From Vibrio algivorus (GTDB lineage: Bacteria; Pseudomonadota; Gammaproteobacteria; Enterobacterales; Vibrionaceae), in the NCBI RefSeq assembly GCF_002218005.2, contig NZ_AP018678.1, positions 2,170,001 to 2,234,000 on the forward strand: DNA of 64,000 nucleotides. The letters are read 5' to 3'. A program made the position numbers and the translations under genes. Below the pieces are notes generated by a model, which saw only the letters and a list, made by a program, of their open reading frames with translations, did no database searches and was not told the origin of the DNA. This document shows, piece after piece, positions 8,469 through 18,177 of this stretch; within the stretch, counting starts at the first letter, position 1, and each line of letters begins with the position of its first letter.

Positions 8469-9686
8469 TCAATCAGCTTGGTGTCTTAAAAATGCAGGGA
8501 TATCAAGGTAACCACTGTCATTTTCATCCGGCTTTTTCACCGTATTTGAATTTTCATTTGAAGCGCTTGATGAAGAACTTGTCGCTGGTGCTTTGTTAGT
8601 ACGAAGCATTGGCTGTGGAGCTTCATCTTCAGGCTTAGCTGTTTGTTGAACTGGCGCCTGTACTGCAGGTTGAGGCGTTGAAACTGGTTTTGCTGAACCA
8701 CCTTTAACTAAAGTGATGTCAGGCTGATGTGAGTTACCAATGCCCGTTGCAACCACGGTTACACGAATTTCATCACTCATATCAGGGTCAAGAGAAGTAC
8801 CAATAACAACCGTTGCATTATCTGAAGCAAATGCTTTAACTGTGTTACCTACAGTTTCAAATTCTTCTAAACGCATATCTAGGCCAGCAGTGATGTTAAC
8901 TAATACGCCACGTGCACCTGCAAGATCGATGTCTTCTAGTAATGGACTTGAAATAGCAATTTCAGCAGCCTCTTCCGCACGGTCTTCACCAGTAGCGACA
9001 CCGCTCCCCATCATGGCATGTCCCATTTCAGACATCACCGTACGTACGTCGGCGAAGTCAACATTCATCATACCTGGACGAGTAATCAGCTCAGCAATAC
9101 CTTGTACAGCATTACGAAGTACATCATTCGCTTTTGCAAATGCTTCAAGCAATGTAATACCACGGCCAAGTACTTTCAGTAACTTTTCATTTGGTATGGT
9201 GATCAAAGAGTCAACATGCTTTGAAAGCTCTTCAATACCTTGCTCAGCAAAAGCCATACGCTTTTTACCTTCAAAACTAAACGGCTTAGTCACAACCGCT
9301 ACAGTTAAGATACCAAGCTCTTTAGCCACTTCTGCAATAACAGGTGCTGCACCAGTACCAGTACCACCGCCCATACCAGCTGCAATGAACACCATATCTG
9401 CGCCAGCTAAAACAGCTTTAATCGCTTCACGGTCTTCTAATGCTGAGTCACGACCTACTTGAGGGTTTGCTCCGGCACCTAGACCTTTAGTGATATCGCC
9501 ACCAATTTGAATAACATTGCTGACACTTACTTTACGTAGCGCTTGGGCATCCGTATTAACACTGATGAATTCCACCCCTTCGATGGACTCTCGCACCATG
9601 TGTTCTACAGCGTTACCGCCACCGCCACCAACTCCAACGACTTTAATTACAGCATCGTCAGACATTTCCATCATCGGTTCAAACAT
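8469..9686 (-). CDS. ftsZ: Cell division tubulin homologue FtsZ
   Basis: GTPase that polymerises into the Z ring at midcell. The 405-residue product contains the tubulin signature GGGTGTG (106-112), the T7-loop region (NVDFADVRTVM), a variable Pro/Gln/Ser-rich linker from about residue 330 to 385, and the conserved C-terminal peptide YLDIPAFLRHQAD that binds FtsA, ZipA and ZapD. It lies 33 bp downstream of ftsA in the conserved ftsQ-ftsA-ftsZ order. Confidence 0.98.
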   Translation of the reverse strand: MFEPMMEMSDDAVIKVVGVGGGGGNAVEHMVRESIEGVEFISVNTDAQALRKVSVSNVIQIGGDITKGLGAGANPQVGRDSALEDREAIKAVLAGADMVFIAAGMGGGTGTGAAPVIAEVAKELGILTVAVVTKPFSFEGKKRMAFAEQGIEELSKHVDSLITIPNEKLLKVLGRGITLLEAFAKANDVLRNAVQGIAELITRPGMMNVDFADVRTVMSEMGHAMMGSGVATGEDRAEEAAEIAISSPLLEDIDLAGARGVLVNITAGLDMRLEEFETVGNTVKAFASDNATVVIGTSLDPDMSDEIRVTVVATGIGNSHQPDITLVKGGSAKPVSTPQPAVQAPVQQTAKPEDEAPQPMLRTNKAPATSSSSSASNENSNTVKKPDENDSGYLDIPAFLRHQAD

Positions 9687-9719
9687 GTGTTTTCTCCGTT
9701 TCTTCCTGTTCGCCTCAGG

Positions 9720-10997
9720 TTAAAACTCTTTTTGTATCCAATTACGTAGCTTTTGAATGATATCAGTAAACGAGCTACCAGAGCGCTGCTTTGGTGCTGT
9801 GTGTTGATATTCACCCTCATCATAAAACTGGCTGTCTTTGGCGTAATGTAATAATCCAACCGCCGTTGAATGATATGGCTCTTTAACATAGTCAGTTAAC
9901 CCTCTGACTTCTAGGGGTTTACCAATTCTTACTTGGTTGCGGAATACCCGTTCTGCACATTCCACTAACCCTTCAATTTGTGATGCTCCACCAGTTAGTA
10001 CAATACCTGCCGCTAAATGATGTTTAATTCCATCTTCACGTAACTTTGCTTGCACAGAATCAATACTTTGATTAACCATACCCATAAGCTCAGTATATCG
10101 GGGTTCTATCACTTCTGCCAAAGTTTGACGTTGTAAACTTCGAGAAGGACGACCACCAACACTTGGTACGTTAACAGTATCGTCTTTGCTTACTAACTCA
10201 CTCAGCGCACAACCATACTTAACTTTTATCTCTTCAGCATCGCTGACAGGAGTACCAAATGCAAAGGCAATGTCACTTGTTACTGCATTACCGGCATAAG
10301 AAAATACTTTTGTGTGACGTAGCGCACCACCAGTCCAGATGGATAACTCCATCGTACCCGCACCGATATCGATCACACAGACACCGAGTTCACGCTCATC
10401 ATCAGTAATAACCGCATTACTTGATGCTAAGCCTGAGTATATCAGCTGTTCCACTTTTAAATTACAGCGTTCTACCGCTTTGATGATATTTCTTGCCATA
10501 TCGTTATGACAAGAAATCAAATGAACACTCGCTTCCATACGAACACCAGATAAACCAAGAGGGTTTTTAATCCCTTCTTGATAATCAATAGTGAACTCTT
10601 GAGGAATGACGTGCAAAATACGCTGCTCTTCACCGATTTTAATCGACTTAGCAGTATGAATAACACGATCCATATCCTCTTGAGAGACTTCTTCTTCTGA
10701 AATTGCTCCCATACCTTTTTCTATACGGCTAGCAATATGCTTACCTGAAAGAGAAAGATAGACACTTGTGATCTGGCATTCTGCCATTAATTCGGCTTGG
10801 TCGATAGCGCGCTGAACAGATTTTACAACCGATTCAAGGTCGTTAACACCACCTTTGTCCATACCATGAGATGGGCTAGTTCCTGCTCCAATGATGTTAA
10901 TTTGTCCATCAGGAAGAACTTCACCTACTAACGCTGATACAGTAGCTGTGCCAATATCAAGACCAACGACTATGTTACCTTCTGCGGTCTTCGTCAT
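9720..10997 (-). CDS. ftsA: Cell division protein FtsA
   Basis: Actin-like ATPase that tethers FtsZ to the membrane. The 425-residue product shows the phosphate-1 loop (VGLDIGTATVSALVG), the 1C subdomain, the CVIDIGAGTMELSIW phosphate-2 region, and a C-terminal amphipathic helix (IIQKLRNWIQKEF) that inserts in the membrane. Its start overlaps the ftsQ stop by ATGA, indicating coupled translation. Confidence 0.98.
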   Translation of the reverse strand: MTKTAEGNIVVGLDIGTATVSALVGEVLPDGQINIIGAGTSPSHGMDKGGVNDLESVVKSVQRAIDQAELMAECQITSVYLSLSGKHIASRIEKGMGAISEEEVSQEDMDRVIHTAKSIKIGEEQRILHVIPQEFTIDYQEGIKNPLGLSGVRMEASVHLISCHNDMARNIIKAVERCNLKVEQLIYSGLASSNAVITDDERELGVCVIDIGAGTMELSIWTGGALRHTKVFSYAGNAVTSDIAFAFGTPVSDAEEIKVKYGCALSELVSKDDTVNVPSVGGRPSRSLQRQTLAEVIEPRYTELMGMVNQSIDSVQAKLREDGIKHHLAAGIVLTGGASQIEGLVECAERVFRNQVRIGKPLEVRGLTDYVKEPYHSTAVGLLHYAKDSQFYDEGEYQHTAPKQRSGSSFTDIIQKLRNWIQKEF

Positions 10998-11770
10998 TTA
11001 TTTCTCTCTTGTGCTGAATCATCATCTGGAATCCAACCAACGGCGGCCCCAGTATCATATCGAAGATCGATGTAGCTAATTTGCTCTACTTTATCGCCTA
11101 AACGGCTATAAAGTTTAATAAAACGATTCAAACGATCTTCACGAGCATCTTTACCAAGCTCTAAGCGAATACCATTATCTAATATTAATTGCCATGCGCG
11201 CCTATCATTTAATACAACAGATGTAATAGTACGACCTAACGGCTTTAACTTTTGTGTGCTTTTTTGCCAAACTGACAAGACTTGTTCACTTGAGCCCTCG
11301 GGGCCGTATAGGTTCACCGTACTTTCAGGCGCATCTTCCGGGTGACCGTTAAAAATATGACCTTCAGAGCTCAGTAATGAGTTACCATTCCAAATCGCAA
11401 TCGCTTTATATTCAACAATATAGACTTTAATGAGGTCAGGCCATTGTTTTCTGATCGAAATTTGAGCAACCCAAGGTAAAGTTTGTAACACTTGCTGTAG
11501 CTGATCCACATCTTGGGTCATAAATGTTCCCATACGAGGTAGCTCAGCTAAGGCTCCTTGTACCTGCTTAGGACTTACATGGTGTAAATCCCCTTCAACC
11601 ATTAAACGCGAAAGAGGCAGACGCTGATCATCGATCATCCAGCTAAAAGTTGAATAAATTAAAGTACCGATACCAATCACGACTAATAGTAAAAAAACAC
11701 CACCGACCCAATGTTGTTTCGATGATGATTGAATATCGTCTTCAACCAAATCTTCCGCGATTATATTCAT
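10994..11770 (-). CDS. ftsQ: Cell division protein FtsQ
   Basis: Bitopic inner-membrane divisome protein linking early cytoplasmic and late periplasmic components through FtsB and FtsL. The 258-residue product has a short cytoplasmic tail, a membrane span at about residues 23-46 (GGVFLLLVVIGIGTLIYSTF), a POTRA domain starting LSRLMVEGDLHHVSPKQVQ, and a beta domain ending in YIDLRYDTGAAVGW. It overlaps ftsA by 4 bp. murC lies 138 bp upstream. No ddl gene is present between them, unlike E. coli. Confidence 0.96.
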   Translation of the reverse strand: MNIIAEDLVEDDIQSSSKQHWVGGVFLLLVVIGIGTLIYSTFSWMIDDQRLPLSRLMVEGDLHHVSPKQVQGALAELPRMGTFMTQDVDQLQQVLQTLPWVAQISIRKQWPDLIKVYIVEYKAIAIWNGNSLLSSEGHIFNGHPEDAPESTVNLYGPEGSSEQVLSVWQKSTQKLKPLGRTITSVVLNDRRAWQLILDNGIRLELGKDAREDRLNRFIKLYSRLGDKVEQISYIDLRYDTGAAVGWIPDDDSAQERNK

Positions 11771-11908
11771 AATGAGCAGTTAGACTCTAAAATATTCATT
11801 AAATGCCCATAATCTGAGGTTAACTAATGGTACATCCCTGAAAATAGCTACAATTAACAGGGATTATACTGACCCAAGGCTTGAGTGCCAAGATAACTTG
11901 CAGCTATT

Positions 11909-13375
11909 TTACTCACTAATGACTTTCATCTTGTCAATATTCAGCTGAAAATCAGCTAGGCTCTTTGCTACACGACCAACATCACCAGCCCCTTGAGTTA
12001 AAACCAAATCATTATCTTCTAATAAACTCGCCAAGGTTGACGGTAGCTTATTTGATGAATCAACAAATATTGGATCAACTTTGCCACGGCTGCGAATCGT
12101 ACGGCATAAAGAACGGCTATCTGCTCCTGCAATCGGTTTCTCACCTGCAGAATAGACATCAAGCATAATCAACACATCGACTTTTTCGAGAACATTCGCG
12201 AAATCATCATATAAGTCGCGTGTACGGCTATAGCGATGTGGTTGGAAAATCATTACTAAACGCTTATCAGGCCAACCTGAGCGTGCAGCTTGAATCGTAA
12301 CGTCGACCTCACTCGGATGGTGACCATAATCATCCACCAACATTGCTTGCCCATTGCCAGTATCAAACTCACCTAGATGGTCAAAACGACGGCCAGTACC
12401 TTGAGTGCTCACTAAAGCGCGTACTATCGCATCGTCGGCAATATCATCTTCAGTAGCCACAGCAATAGCAGCTGAAGCATTTAACGCATTGTGTTTACCT
12501 GGAATATTTAACGTAATGTCTAAATCGGCATGCCCTTGACGTACTACGGTAAATTTCCCTTGCTGCCCTTTCTGGTGATAGTTAACAATCCGTACATCAG
12601 CATCCTCAGAGAAACCATAAGTAATAACTTGGCGACTAACACGTGGGATCAACTCTCTGACTACTGGATCATCAATACACATGATCGCTTGACCATAAAA
12701 TGGCAAATTATGCAGAAAATCAATGAAAGTCTGCTTCAATGTCTCAAAATCACCACCATACGTGTCCATATGATCGGCTTCGATATTGGTAACTATACTC
12801 ACCATAGGTTGCAAATGCAGAAAAGATGCATCACTTTCATCGGCTTCAGCAATTAAGTAACGGCTAGAACCTAAGCGCGCATTAGTACCCGCACTTTTCA
12901 CTAATCCACCATTAACAAAGGTAGGATCAAGACCAGCTTCAAAGTAAATTTGCGTCACAAGCGCTGTAGTCGTGGTTTTACCGTGAGTACCAGCTACAGC
13001 AATACCATGACGAAAACGCATCAGTTCAGCGAGCATTTCGGCACGGCGCACTACAGGAATACGTAACTCTTTGGCTGCAACTAACTCAGGATTTTCAGTT
13101 GAAATAGCGGTTGAGACAACCACAACACTGGCTTTTTCAATGTTAGAGGCTTGGTGACCAATGTATATTGTCGCCCCTTTGGACTTTAAACGCTCAGTAA
13201 CCGTATTTTCATTTAAGTCAGAGCCACTAATATCATAACCTTCGTTGAGTAAAACTTCAGCGATACCATTCATGCCAGCGCCGCCAATACCCACAAAGTG
13301 AATGCACTTTACACGGCGCATTTCAGGGACGATAGAACGAAGTTCAGATAGGTTAGGGTTTTGTTTTGTTAGCAT
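11909..13375 (-). CDS. murC: UDP-N-acetylmuramate--L-alanine ligase MurC
   Basis: Cytoplasmic ATP-dependent ligase adding L-alanine to UDP-MurNAc. The ATG at 13375 was preferred over the adjacent TTG at 13378, giving 488 residues. Visible are the N-terminal Rossmann-type CIHFVGIGGAGMNGIAEVL, the ATP loop GTHGKTTT (129-136), EADESDASFL and the C-terminal DDYGHHPSEV block. All are standard Mur ligase features. It begins 11 bp after murG ends. Confidence 0.97.
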   Translation of the reverse strand: MLTKQNPNLSELRSIVPEMRRVKCIHFVGIGGAGMNGIAEVLLNEGYDISGSDLNENTVTERLKSKGATIYIGHQASNIEKASVVVVSTAISTENPELVAAKELRIPVVRRAEMLAELMRFRHGIAVAGTHGKTTTTALVTQIYFEAGLDPTFVNGGLVKSAGTNARLGSSRYLIAEADESDASFLHLQPMVSIVTNIEADHMDTYGGDFETLKQTFIDFLHNLPFYGQAIMCIDDPVVRELIPRVSRQVITYGFSEDADVRIVNYHQKGQQGKFTVVRQGHADLDITLNIPGKHNALNASAAIAVATEDDIADDAIVRALVSTQGTGRRFDHLGEFDTGNGQAMLVDDYGHHPSEVDVTIQAARSGWPDKRLVMIFQPHRYSRTRDLYDDFANVLEKVDVLIMLDVYSAGEKPIAGADSRSLCRTIRSRGKVDPIFVDSSNKLPSTLASLLEDNDLVLTQGAGDVGRVAKSLADFQLNIDKMKVISE

Positions 13376-13385
13376 CAATTTTTTC

Positions 13386-14450
13386 TCAATCTTGGCTTAC
13401 AGCGATAATCGCTTCAGCTACTCGTGTGTCGGCATCGGTAATGGCAGCAGCGCGTGCTTTTTTTGCCATTGTTAATAACTGAGTCCGATCCAGTTGTTGT
13501 ATTTGTTCGATTAAAACTTGTTCAGTCAAATCAGGCTGCTCAATCATTAAGGCTGCACCACATTGAACAAGATGATCAGCATTCAGTGCTTGCTGGCGAT
13601 CTTTATGCATAAATGGAATAAAAATAGCCCCAACCCCAGCAGCAGAAACTTCAGAAACCGTCAAAGCACCAGAACGACATACTAATAAATCAGCCCACTC
13701 ATAAGCTTGTGCTACATCCTCAATAAACTCTGTTACTTGAATATTAGTCACTTGGTTTTCTTGATACAGGCCTTCTACTATTTGTAACTGACCTTTGCCT
13801 GCTTGATGACGGATTTCATAATCATCACCTAAGGCTTTCATCACTGGTGGTAAAGTCGTGTTAAGTACTCGGGCACCTTGGCTACCTCCCATTACCAAAA
13901 TACGGATAGGTCCTTCACGTCGGCCTAGACGTTGCTTTGGCTCCGCAATGTCAACGACATCTTGCCGCACAGGATTTCCGACTACTTCAGCATTGGGAAA
14001 TGCACCTGGGAATGCTTGCATCACTCGTTTGGCTATTTTAGATAACCACTGATTAGTTAAACCGGCAACAGCATTTTGTTCGTGCAGCACTACCGGGATA
14101 CCAGACATCCAAGCAGCAACACCACCAGGGCCACTAACATAACCGCCCATACCAAGAACCACATCTGGCTGCCAGGCTTTAATATGCTTTTTCGCTTGAA
14201 TAATGGCATTAACAATTTGAAAAGGAGCCTTAATTAGCTTAGCAATACCTTGACCACGCAAACCTTTTACATGAATAAAATCAATTTCAATACCATGTTT
14301 TGGCACTAAATCTGCTTCCATACGATCAGGAGTACCTAACCAACGAATTTCCCAACCTTGTTGTTGCAACTTTTTTGCCACAGCTAAACCAGGAAAGACA
14401 TGTCCACCGGTACCACCAGCCATTACTAATAAACGTTTATTCTTTTTCAT
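13386..14450 (-). CDS. murG: Lipid II synthase MurG (GlcNAc transferase)
   Basis: Peripheral membrane GT-B glycosyltransferase that adds GlcNAc to lipid I to make lipid II. From ATG 14450 the product has 354 residues; an in-frame GTG at 14456 is possible. The N-terminal loop AGGTGGHVFPG (about 11-21), the MGGYVSGPGG loop, VMGGSQGARVLN and the UDP-GlcNAc-binding CRSGALTVSE segment are all present. The start lies inside the 3' end of ftsW, implying coupled expression. Confidence 0.97.
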   Translation of the reverse strand: MKKNKRLLVMAGGTGGHVFPGLAVAKKLQQQGWEIRWLGTPDRMEADLVPKHGIEIDFIHVKGLRGQGIAKLIKAPFQIVNAIIQAKKHIKAWQPDVVLGMGGYVSGPGGVAAWMSGIPVVLHEQNAVAGLTNQWLSKIAKRVMQAFPGAFPNAEVVGNPVRQDVVDIAEPKQRLGRREGPIRILVMGGSQGARVLNTTLPPVMKALGDDYEIRHQAGKGQLQIVEGLYQENQVTNIQVTEFIEDVAQAYEWADLLVCRSGALTVSEVSAAGVGAIFIPFMHKDRQQALNADHLVQCGAALMIEQPDLTEQVLIEQIQQLDRTQLLTMAKKARAAAITDADTRVAEAIIAVSQD

Positions 14451-15690
14451 TATCACTTAATTCTTGTTGAGGTTGCTTTAGTTGAGATTTCTTTTCACTT
14501 ATTATTTTTTGGGTTCTACCTGATACCCCTGCTAAGCGACACTCATAATCAATACGTAATAGCAACGCTACTGCTGTCATCATAATAATAAGACTAGAAC
14601 CACCATAACTAATCAAAGGTAGTGTTAAACCTTTAGTTGGTACAATCGCTGCTGCAGCACCGACGTTAACTAAGGTTTGAAACGCGAACCAAATACTAAT
14701 ACTAGTGGCTAAAAAACCACCAAATAAATGACCAGACTCAAGCGACTTTTTACCAATCGACAATGCTTTATATACCAAAGCAAAAATCATCAATAACACT
14801 AATGTCACACCAATAAAGCCAAGCTCCTCACCCACCACTGCAAACACAAAGTCAGTATGCGCCTCAGGCAAGTATTCCAGCTTTTGAATCGAGTTCCCTA
14901 ACCCCTGACCAAATAAACCACCACGGCCAAATGCCATTAAAGATTGAGTTAATTGATAACCACTACCAAAAGGATCTTCAAATGGATTCATGAACGAGGT
15001 TACGCGACGCATACGGTAAGGTTCAGCGACAATCAGCAAGGCTACGGCACCGATGCCAACTAATAACAAAGCAATAAACTGTTTTAGTTTTGCTCCCGCA
15101 ATAAATAGCATACCGAATAGCGTCACTAACATTACCACCACGGTACCTAAATCAGGCTGAGCAAGCAGTAATACTGCTAAGCAACCAAATACGATAATTG
15201 GTTTGATAAAACCGCCAAAAAATGAGCTTTTCACTTCATCATGCTTACGTACTAAGTAGCTAGACATAAAAATAAATAATGATAGTTTGGCCACTTCCGC
15301 AGGCTGTAAATTAAATAAGCCTAATGGGATCCAACGAGACGCACCATTAACAGAATGCCCAACCAGCAATACCACTAACAACAAAAACATAGAGAGCAAA
15401 AGTAAGTGCATACTATGCTTCATCCACCGTTCTAACGGAATTTGCACCACAACAGCCGCAGCACATAAAGCGAGAAATAGAAATATGCCATGTCGCAGCA
15501 TAAAGTGAAACGGTTCGCCAGTTAAACGGGTACTGATAGGGAAAGATGCTGACGTTACCATCACTAGGCCAATTAACATTAAGCCAAATGCTAACCAAAC
15601 CAATTGGCGATCGTAAAGTACATCAGGAGAAGGTTGATTCACCCATCCTTGAAATCCTTTACCCATATTTTGCACTTTTGCTTTAACCAC
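14437..15690 (-). CDS. ftsW: Septal peptidoglycan polymerase FtsW (SEDS family)
   Basis: Polytopic SEDS glycosyltransferase that works with FtsI to build septal peptidoglycan. The 417-residue product has about ten hydrophobic spans and the family blocks LFNLQPAEVAKLSLFI, PEAHTDFVFAVVGEELGF and GLTLPLISYGGSSL. The start is GTG 15690, with AAGG six bases upstream. An ATG at 15666 is the alternative and lacks a ribosome site. It lies 42 bp after murD and overlaps murG. Confidence 0.96.
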   Translation of the reverse strand: MVKAKVQNMGKGFQGWVNQPSPDVLYDRQLVWLAFGLMLIGLVMVTSASFPISTRLTGEPFHFMLRHGIFLFLALCAAAVVVQIPLERWMKHSMHLLLLSMFLLLVVLLVGHSVNGASRWIPLGLFNLQPAEVAKLSLFIFMSSYLVRKHDEVKSSFFGGFIKPIIVFGCLAVLLLAQPDLGTVVVMLVTLFGMLFIAGAKLKQFIALLLVGIGAVALLIVAEPYRMRRVTSFMNPFEDPFGSGYQLTQSLMAFGRGGLFGQGLGNSIQKLEYLPEAHTDFVFAVVGEELGFIGVTLVLLMIFALVYKALSIGKKSLESGHLFGGFLATSISIWFAFQTLVNVGAAAAIVPTKGLTLPLISYGGSSLIIMMTAVALLLRIDYECRLAGVSGRTQKIISEKKSQLKQPQQELSDNEKE

Positions 15691-15732
15691 GGTCAGCCTT
15701 CAATCCGATAAATGAGCAATTAAGAAGAGTTA

Positions 15733-17073
15733 TTAAGATGAAAATTTCGTATAATGTTGCGCCAGACGAGTAAATTCATCTCCTCTGTCCATAAAGTTTT
15801 TAAATTGATCAAAACTGGCACAAGCTGGAGATAGCATAACTAAATCGCCCGCTTTTAATTTATGGTGAAACGACTTAATCGCTTGCTCCATCGTCTCCCA
15901 ACGTAATGCCGAAGAGTGTAGCGGGACAAACAAGTCGCCATCTTGACCAAAGCAATGCAATTGAACATTTAAGCTTTGCAGCACAGGTGCAAGTTCAGAG
16001 AAATCCGCACCTTTTCCAACCCCGCCAACCAGCAAATGTAGGCAGCCCGTTAATTGCAAACCAGATAATGCAGCTAACGTACTTGCCACATTGGTTGCTT
16101 TAGAATCATTGATCCATTTGATACCATCATTATCTACAACTAACTGGCATCGATGTGTTAGCCCTGAGTAAGTTTTCAACGCAGGAATCACACTCGCTAA
16201 CTCAACATCAACACTATCCAATAAGGCTAAAGCGACTAAACTATTGGCGATATTATGTCGGCCAACTAATTTTAAATCCTCAACGGCAACAATTGGCTGC
16301 CCTTGCTTAGAAAGATATTCTTGCGCCTCTAACCATACCAAGCCAAAGTCTTGCTCATCAAAGCCAAAACTGACGACTGGGATATCATTTTTCGGAAAGG
16401 TCTCTGGTTCAGCACGATTAACAATCGCTTTATCAGCATGTAAGAAAATACGTTGTTTGGCCTCAGCATAGTCTTCCATGCCTTGGTAGCGATCCATATG
16501 GTCTTCAGAAAGATTTAAATAAGCAGCAGCAGCTAATTTCAGTGATGACGTGGTTTCCAGTTGAAAACTAGAAAGTTCCAACACATACAAATCGACATCA
16601 TCTGCGAGTAGTTCCAAAGCCGGCACGCCAATATTGCCACCGACTCCAACCGTTAATCCTGCAGATTTAGCCAAAACGCCAGTTAAATCAGTGACCGTAC
16701 TTTTGCCATTTGAACCCGTGATTGCAACCACAGGTGCATTGGCTGCCCATGCGAATAATTCAATATCACCGATTACCGGAATATTGTTTGCCAGAGCTTG
16801 TTGGGTCTCAGGGGTAGCCAAGGCAATACCCGGATTGGTAACAATTAAGTCAGATTCCAACAACCAATCAAGCTGCCAACTACCAGTATGAACTTCAATG
16901 CTAGCATCAAGCGACTCTACACCAGGAGGCTTTGCACGAGTATCAATCACCTTTATTGACAACTCACACGGTAGCTTTTGTAAGTATCGAACAACGGATA
17001 ATCCGGTCACACCCAAGCCAACCACAACGACACGTTGTATCCCTTGCCATTTTGCTAATAATGAGTGTGACAT
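15733..17073 (-). CDS. murD: UDP-N-acetylmuramoylalanine--D-glutamate ligase MurD
   Basis: Adds D-glutamate to UDP-MurNAc-L-Ala. The 446-residue product has the N-terminal VVVGLGVTGLSVVRYL nucleotide fold, the ATP loop GSNGKST (120-126), LELSSFQLE, the HRCQLV motif and INDSKATN. Length is typical (about 440). It lies between mraY and ftsW in the conserved order, 21 bp after mraY. Confidence 0.97.
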   Translation of the reverse strand: MSHSLLAKWQGIQRVVVVGLGVTGLSVVRYLQKLPCELSIKVIDTRAKPPGVESLDASIEVHTGSWQLDWLLESDLIVTNPGIALATPETQQALANNIPVIGDIELFAWAANAPVVAITGSNGKSTVTDLTGVLAKSAGLTVGVGGNIGVPALELLADDVDLYVLELSSFQLETTSSLKLAAAAYLNLSEDHMDRYQGMEDYAEAKQRIFLHADKAIVNRAEPETFPKNDIPVVSFGFDEQDFGLVWLEAQEYLSKQGQPIVAVEDLKLVGRHNIANSLVALALLDSVDVELASVIPALKTYSGLTHRCQLVVDNDGIKWINDSKATNVASTLAALSGLQLTGCLHLLVGGVGKGADFSELAPVLQSLNVQLHCFGQDGDLFVPLHSSALRWETMEQAIKSFHHKLKAGDLVMLSPACASFDQFKNFMDRGDEFTRLAQHYTKFSS

Positions 17074-17094
17074 AAAGTAATATCCTATAAAAAA

Positions 17095-18177
17095 TTAACG
17101 TATTTTCAGTGTTGCTAAGCCAATTAATACCAGAACAATAGAGATAATCCAAAAGCGCACGATAACACGAGGCTCAGGCCAACCTTTTAATTCGTAATGA
17201 TGGTGAATCGGTGCCATACGAAAAATACGCTGACCACGTAATTTATAAGATCCAACTTGCAAGATAACCGACAAGGTCTCCATAACGAATACACCACCCA
17301 TGATCACCAATACAAATTCTTGGCGTACCAAAACAGCAATCGTACCTAAAGCACCACCTAAAGCTAATGAGCCGACATCGCCCATAAATACTTGCGCTGG
17401 GTAGGTGTTAAACCATAAAAACCCTAAACCAGCTCCGACAATCGCGGTACAAACAATCACAAGCTCACTGGTATATGGAATATAAGGTATGTGTAAATAT
17501 TCAGAGAAATTGACATTACCTGTCGCCCAAGCGATAACGCCAAAGCCAGATGCAACCAATACCGTTGGCATAATTGCTAAACCATCTAGGCCATCGGTTA
17601 AGTTAACCGCATTGCTGGTTCCAACAATCACAAAATAAGTCAACACGATATACATCAGACCAAGCTGTGGCATAACATCTTTAAAGAAAGGAACCACTAA
17701 TTGAGTGGCAGAAGTATCTTTGCCCATCGCATATAAAGCAAACGCCACGCCTAGAGCTATCACTGACTGCCAAAAGTACTTCCAACGAGCAATCAAGCCA
17801 TCGGTATTTTTACGTACAACTTTACGGTAATCATCCACAAAACCGATGACACCATAACCAAGCAGTACTGCCATCACCGCCCAAACATAAGGGTTAGATA
17901 AATCGGCCCATAAGAGAACTGTTGCAGTGATTGCTGCCAATATCATCACTCCGCCCATGGTCGGTGTACCACGTTTACTAAAATGAGATTCAGGGCCGTC
18001 ATTACGTACGACTTGGCCAATTTGTAAAAGCTGTAAACGTTGAATAAGTTTAGGTCCTATCCAAAGTGATAATCCCAAAGCAGTCAAAATGCTCAAAATC
18101 GCTCGAAAAGAGAGGTATTCAAACAGTCGGAAAAAGGATAAATATGGCTGTAACAGTTCTGCGAGCCAAATAATCAT
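17095..18177 (-). CDS. mraY: Phospho-MurNAc-pentapeptide transferase MraY
   Basis: Integral membrane enzyme that transfers phospho-MurNAc-pentapeptide to undecaprenyl phosphate, forming lipid I. The 360-residue product has about ten membrane spans and the conserved cytoplasmic motifs KRGTPTMGG, FVDDYRKV, NAVNLTDGLDGLA and APIHHHYELKGWPE. Its start overlaps the murF stop (ATGA), so translation is coupled. Confidence 0.98.
   Translation of the reverse strand: MIIWLAELLQPYLSFFRLFEYLSFRAILSILTALGLSLWIGPKLIQRLQLLQIGQVVRNDGPESHFSKRGTPTMGGVMILAAITATVLLWADLSNPYVWAVMAVLLGYGVIGFVDDYRKVVRKNTDGLIARWKYFWQSVIALGVAFALYAMGKDTSATQLVVPFFKDVMPQLGLMYIVLTYFVIVGTSNAVNLTDGLDGLAIMPTVLVASGFGVIAWATGNVNFSEYLHIPYIPYTSELVIVCTAIVGAGLGFLWFNTYPAQVFMGDVGSLALGGALGTIAVLVRQEFVLVIMGGVFVMETLSVILQVGSYKLRGQRIFRMAPIHHHYELKGWPEPRVIVRFWIISIVLVLIGLATLKIR

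Noticed and set aside
8740..9462. 240-codon plus-strand frame opposite ftsZ
   Set aside because: Antisense shadow of ftsZ; Ser/Ala/Pro-rich composition results from the complementary codon pattern.
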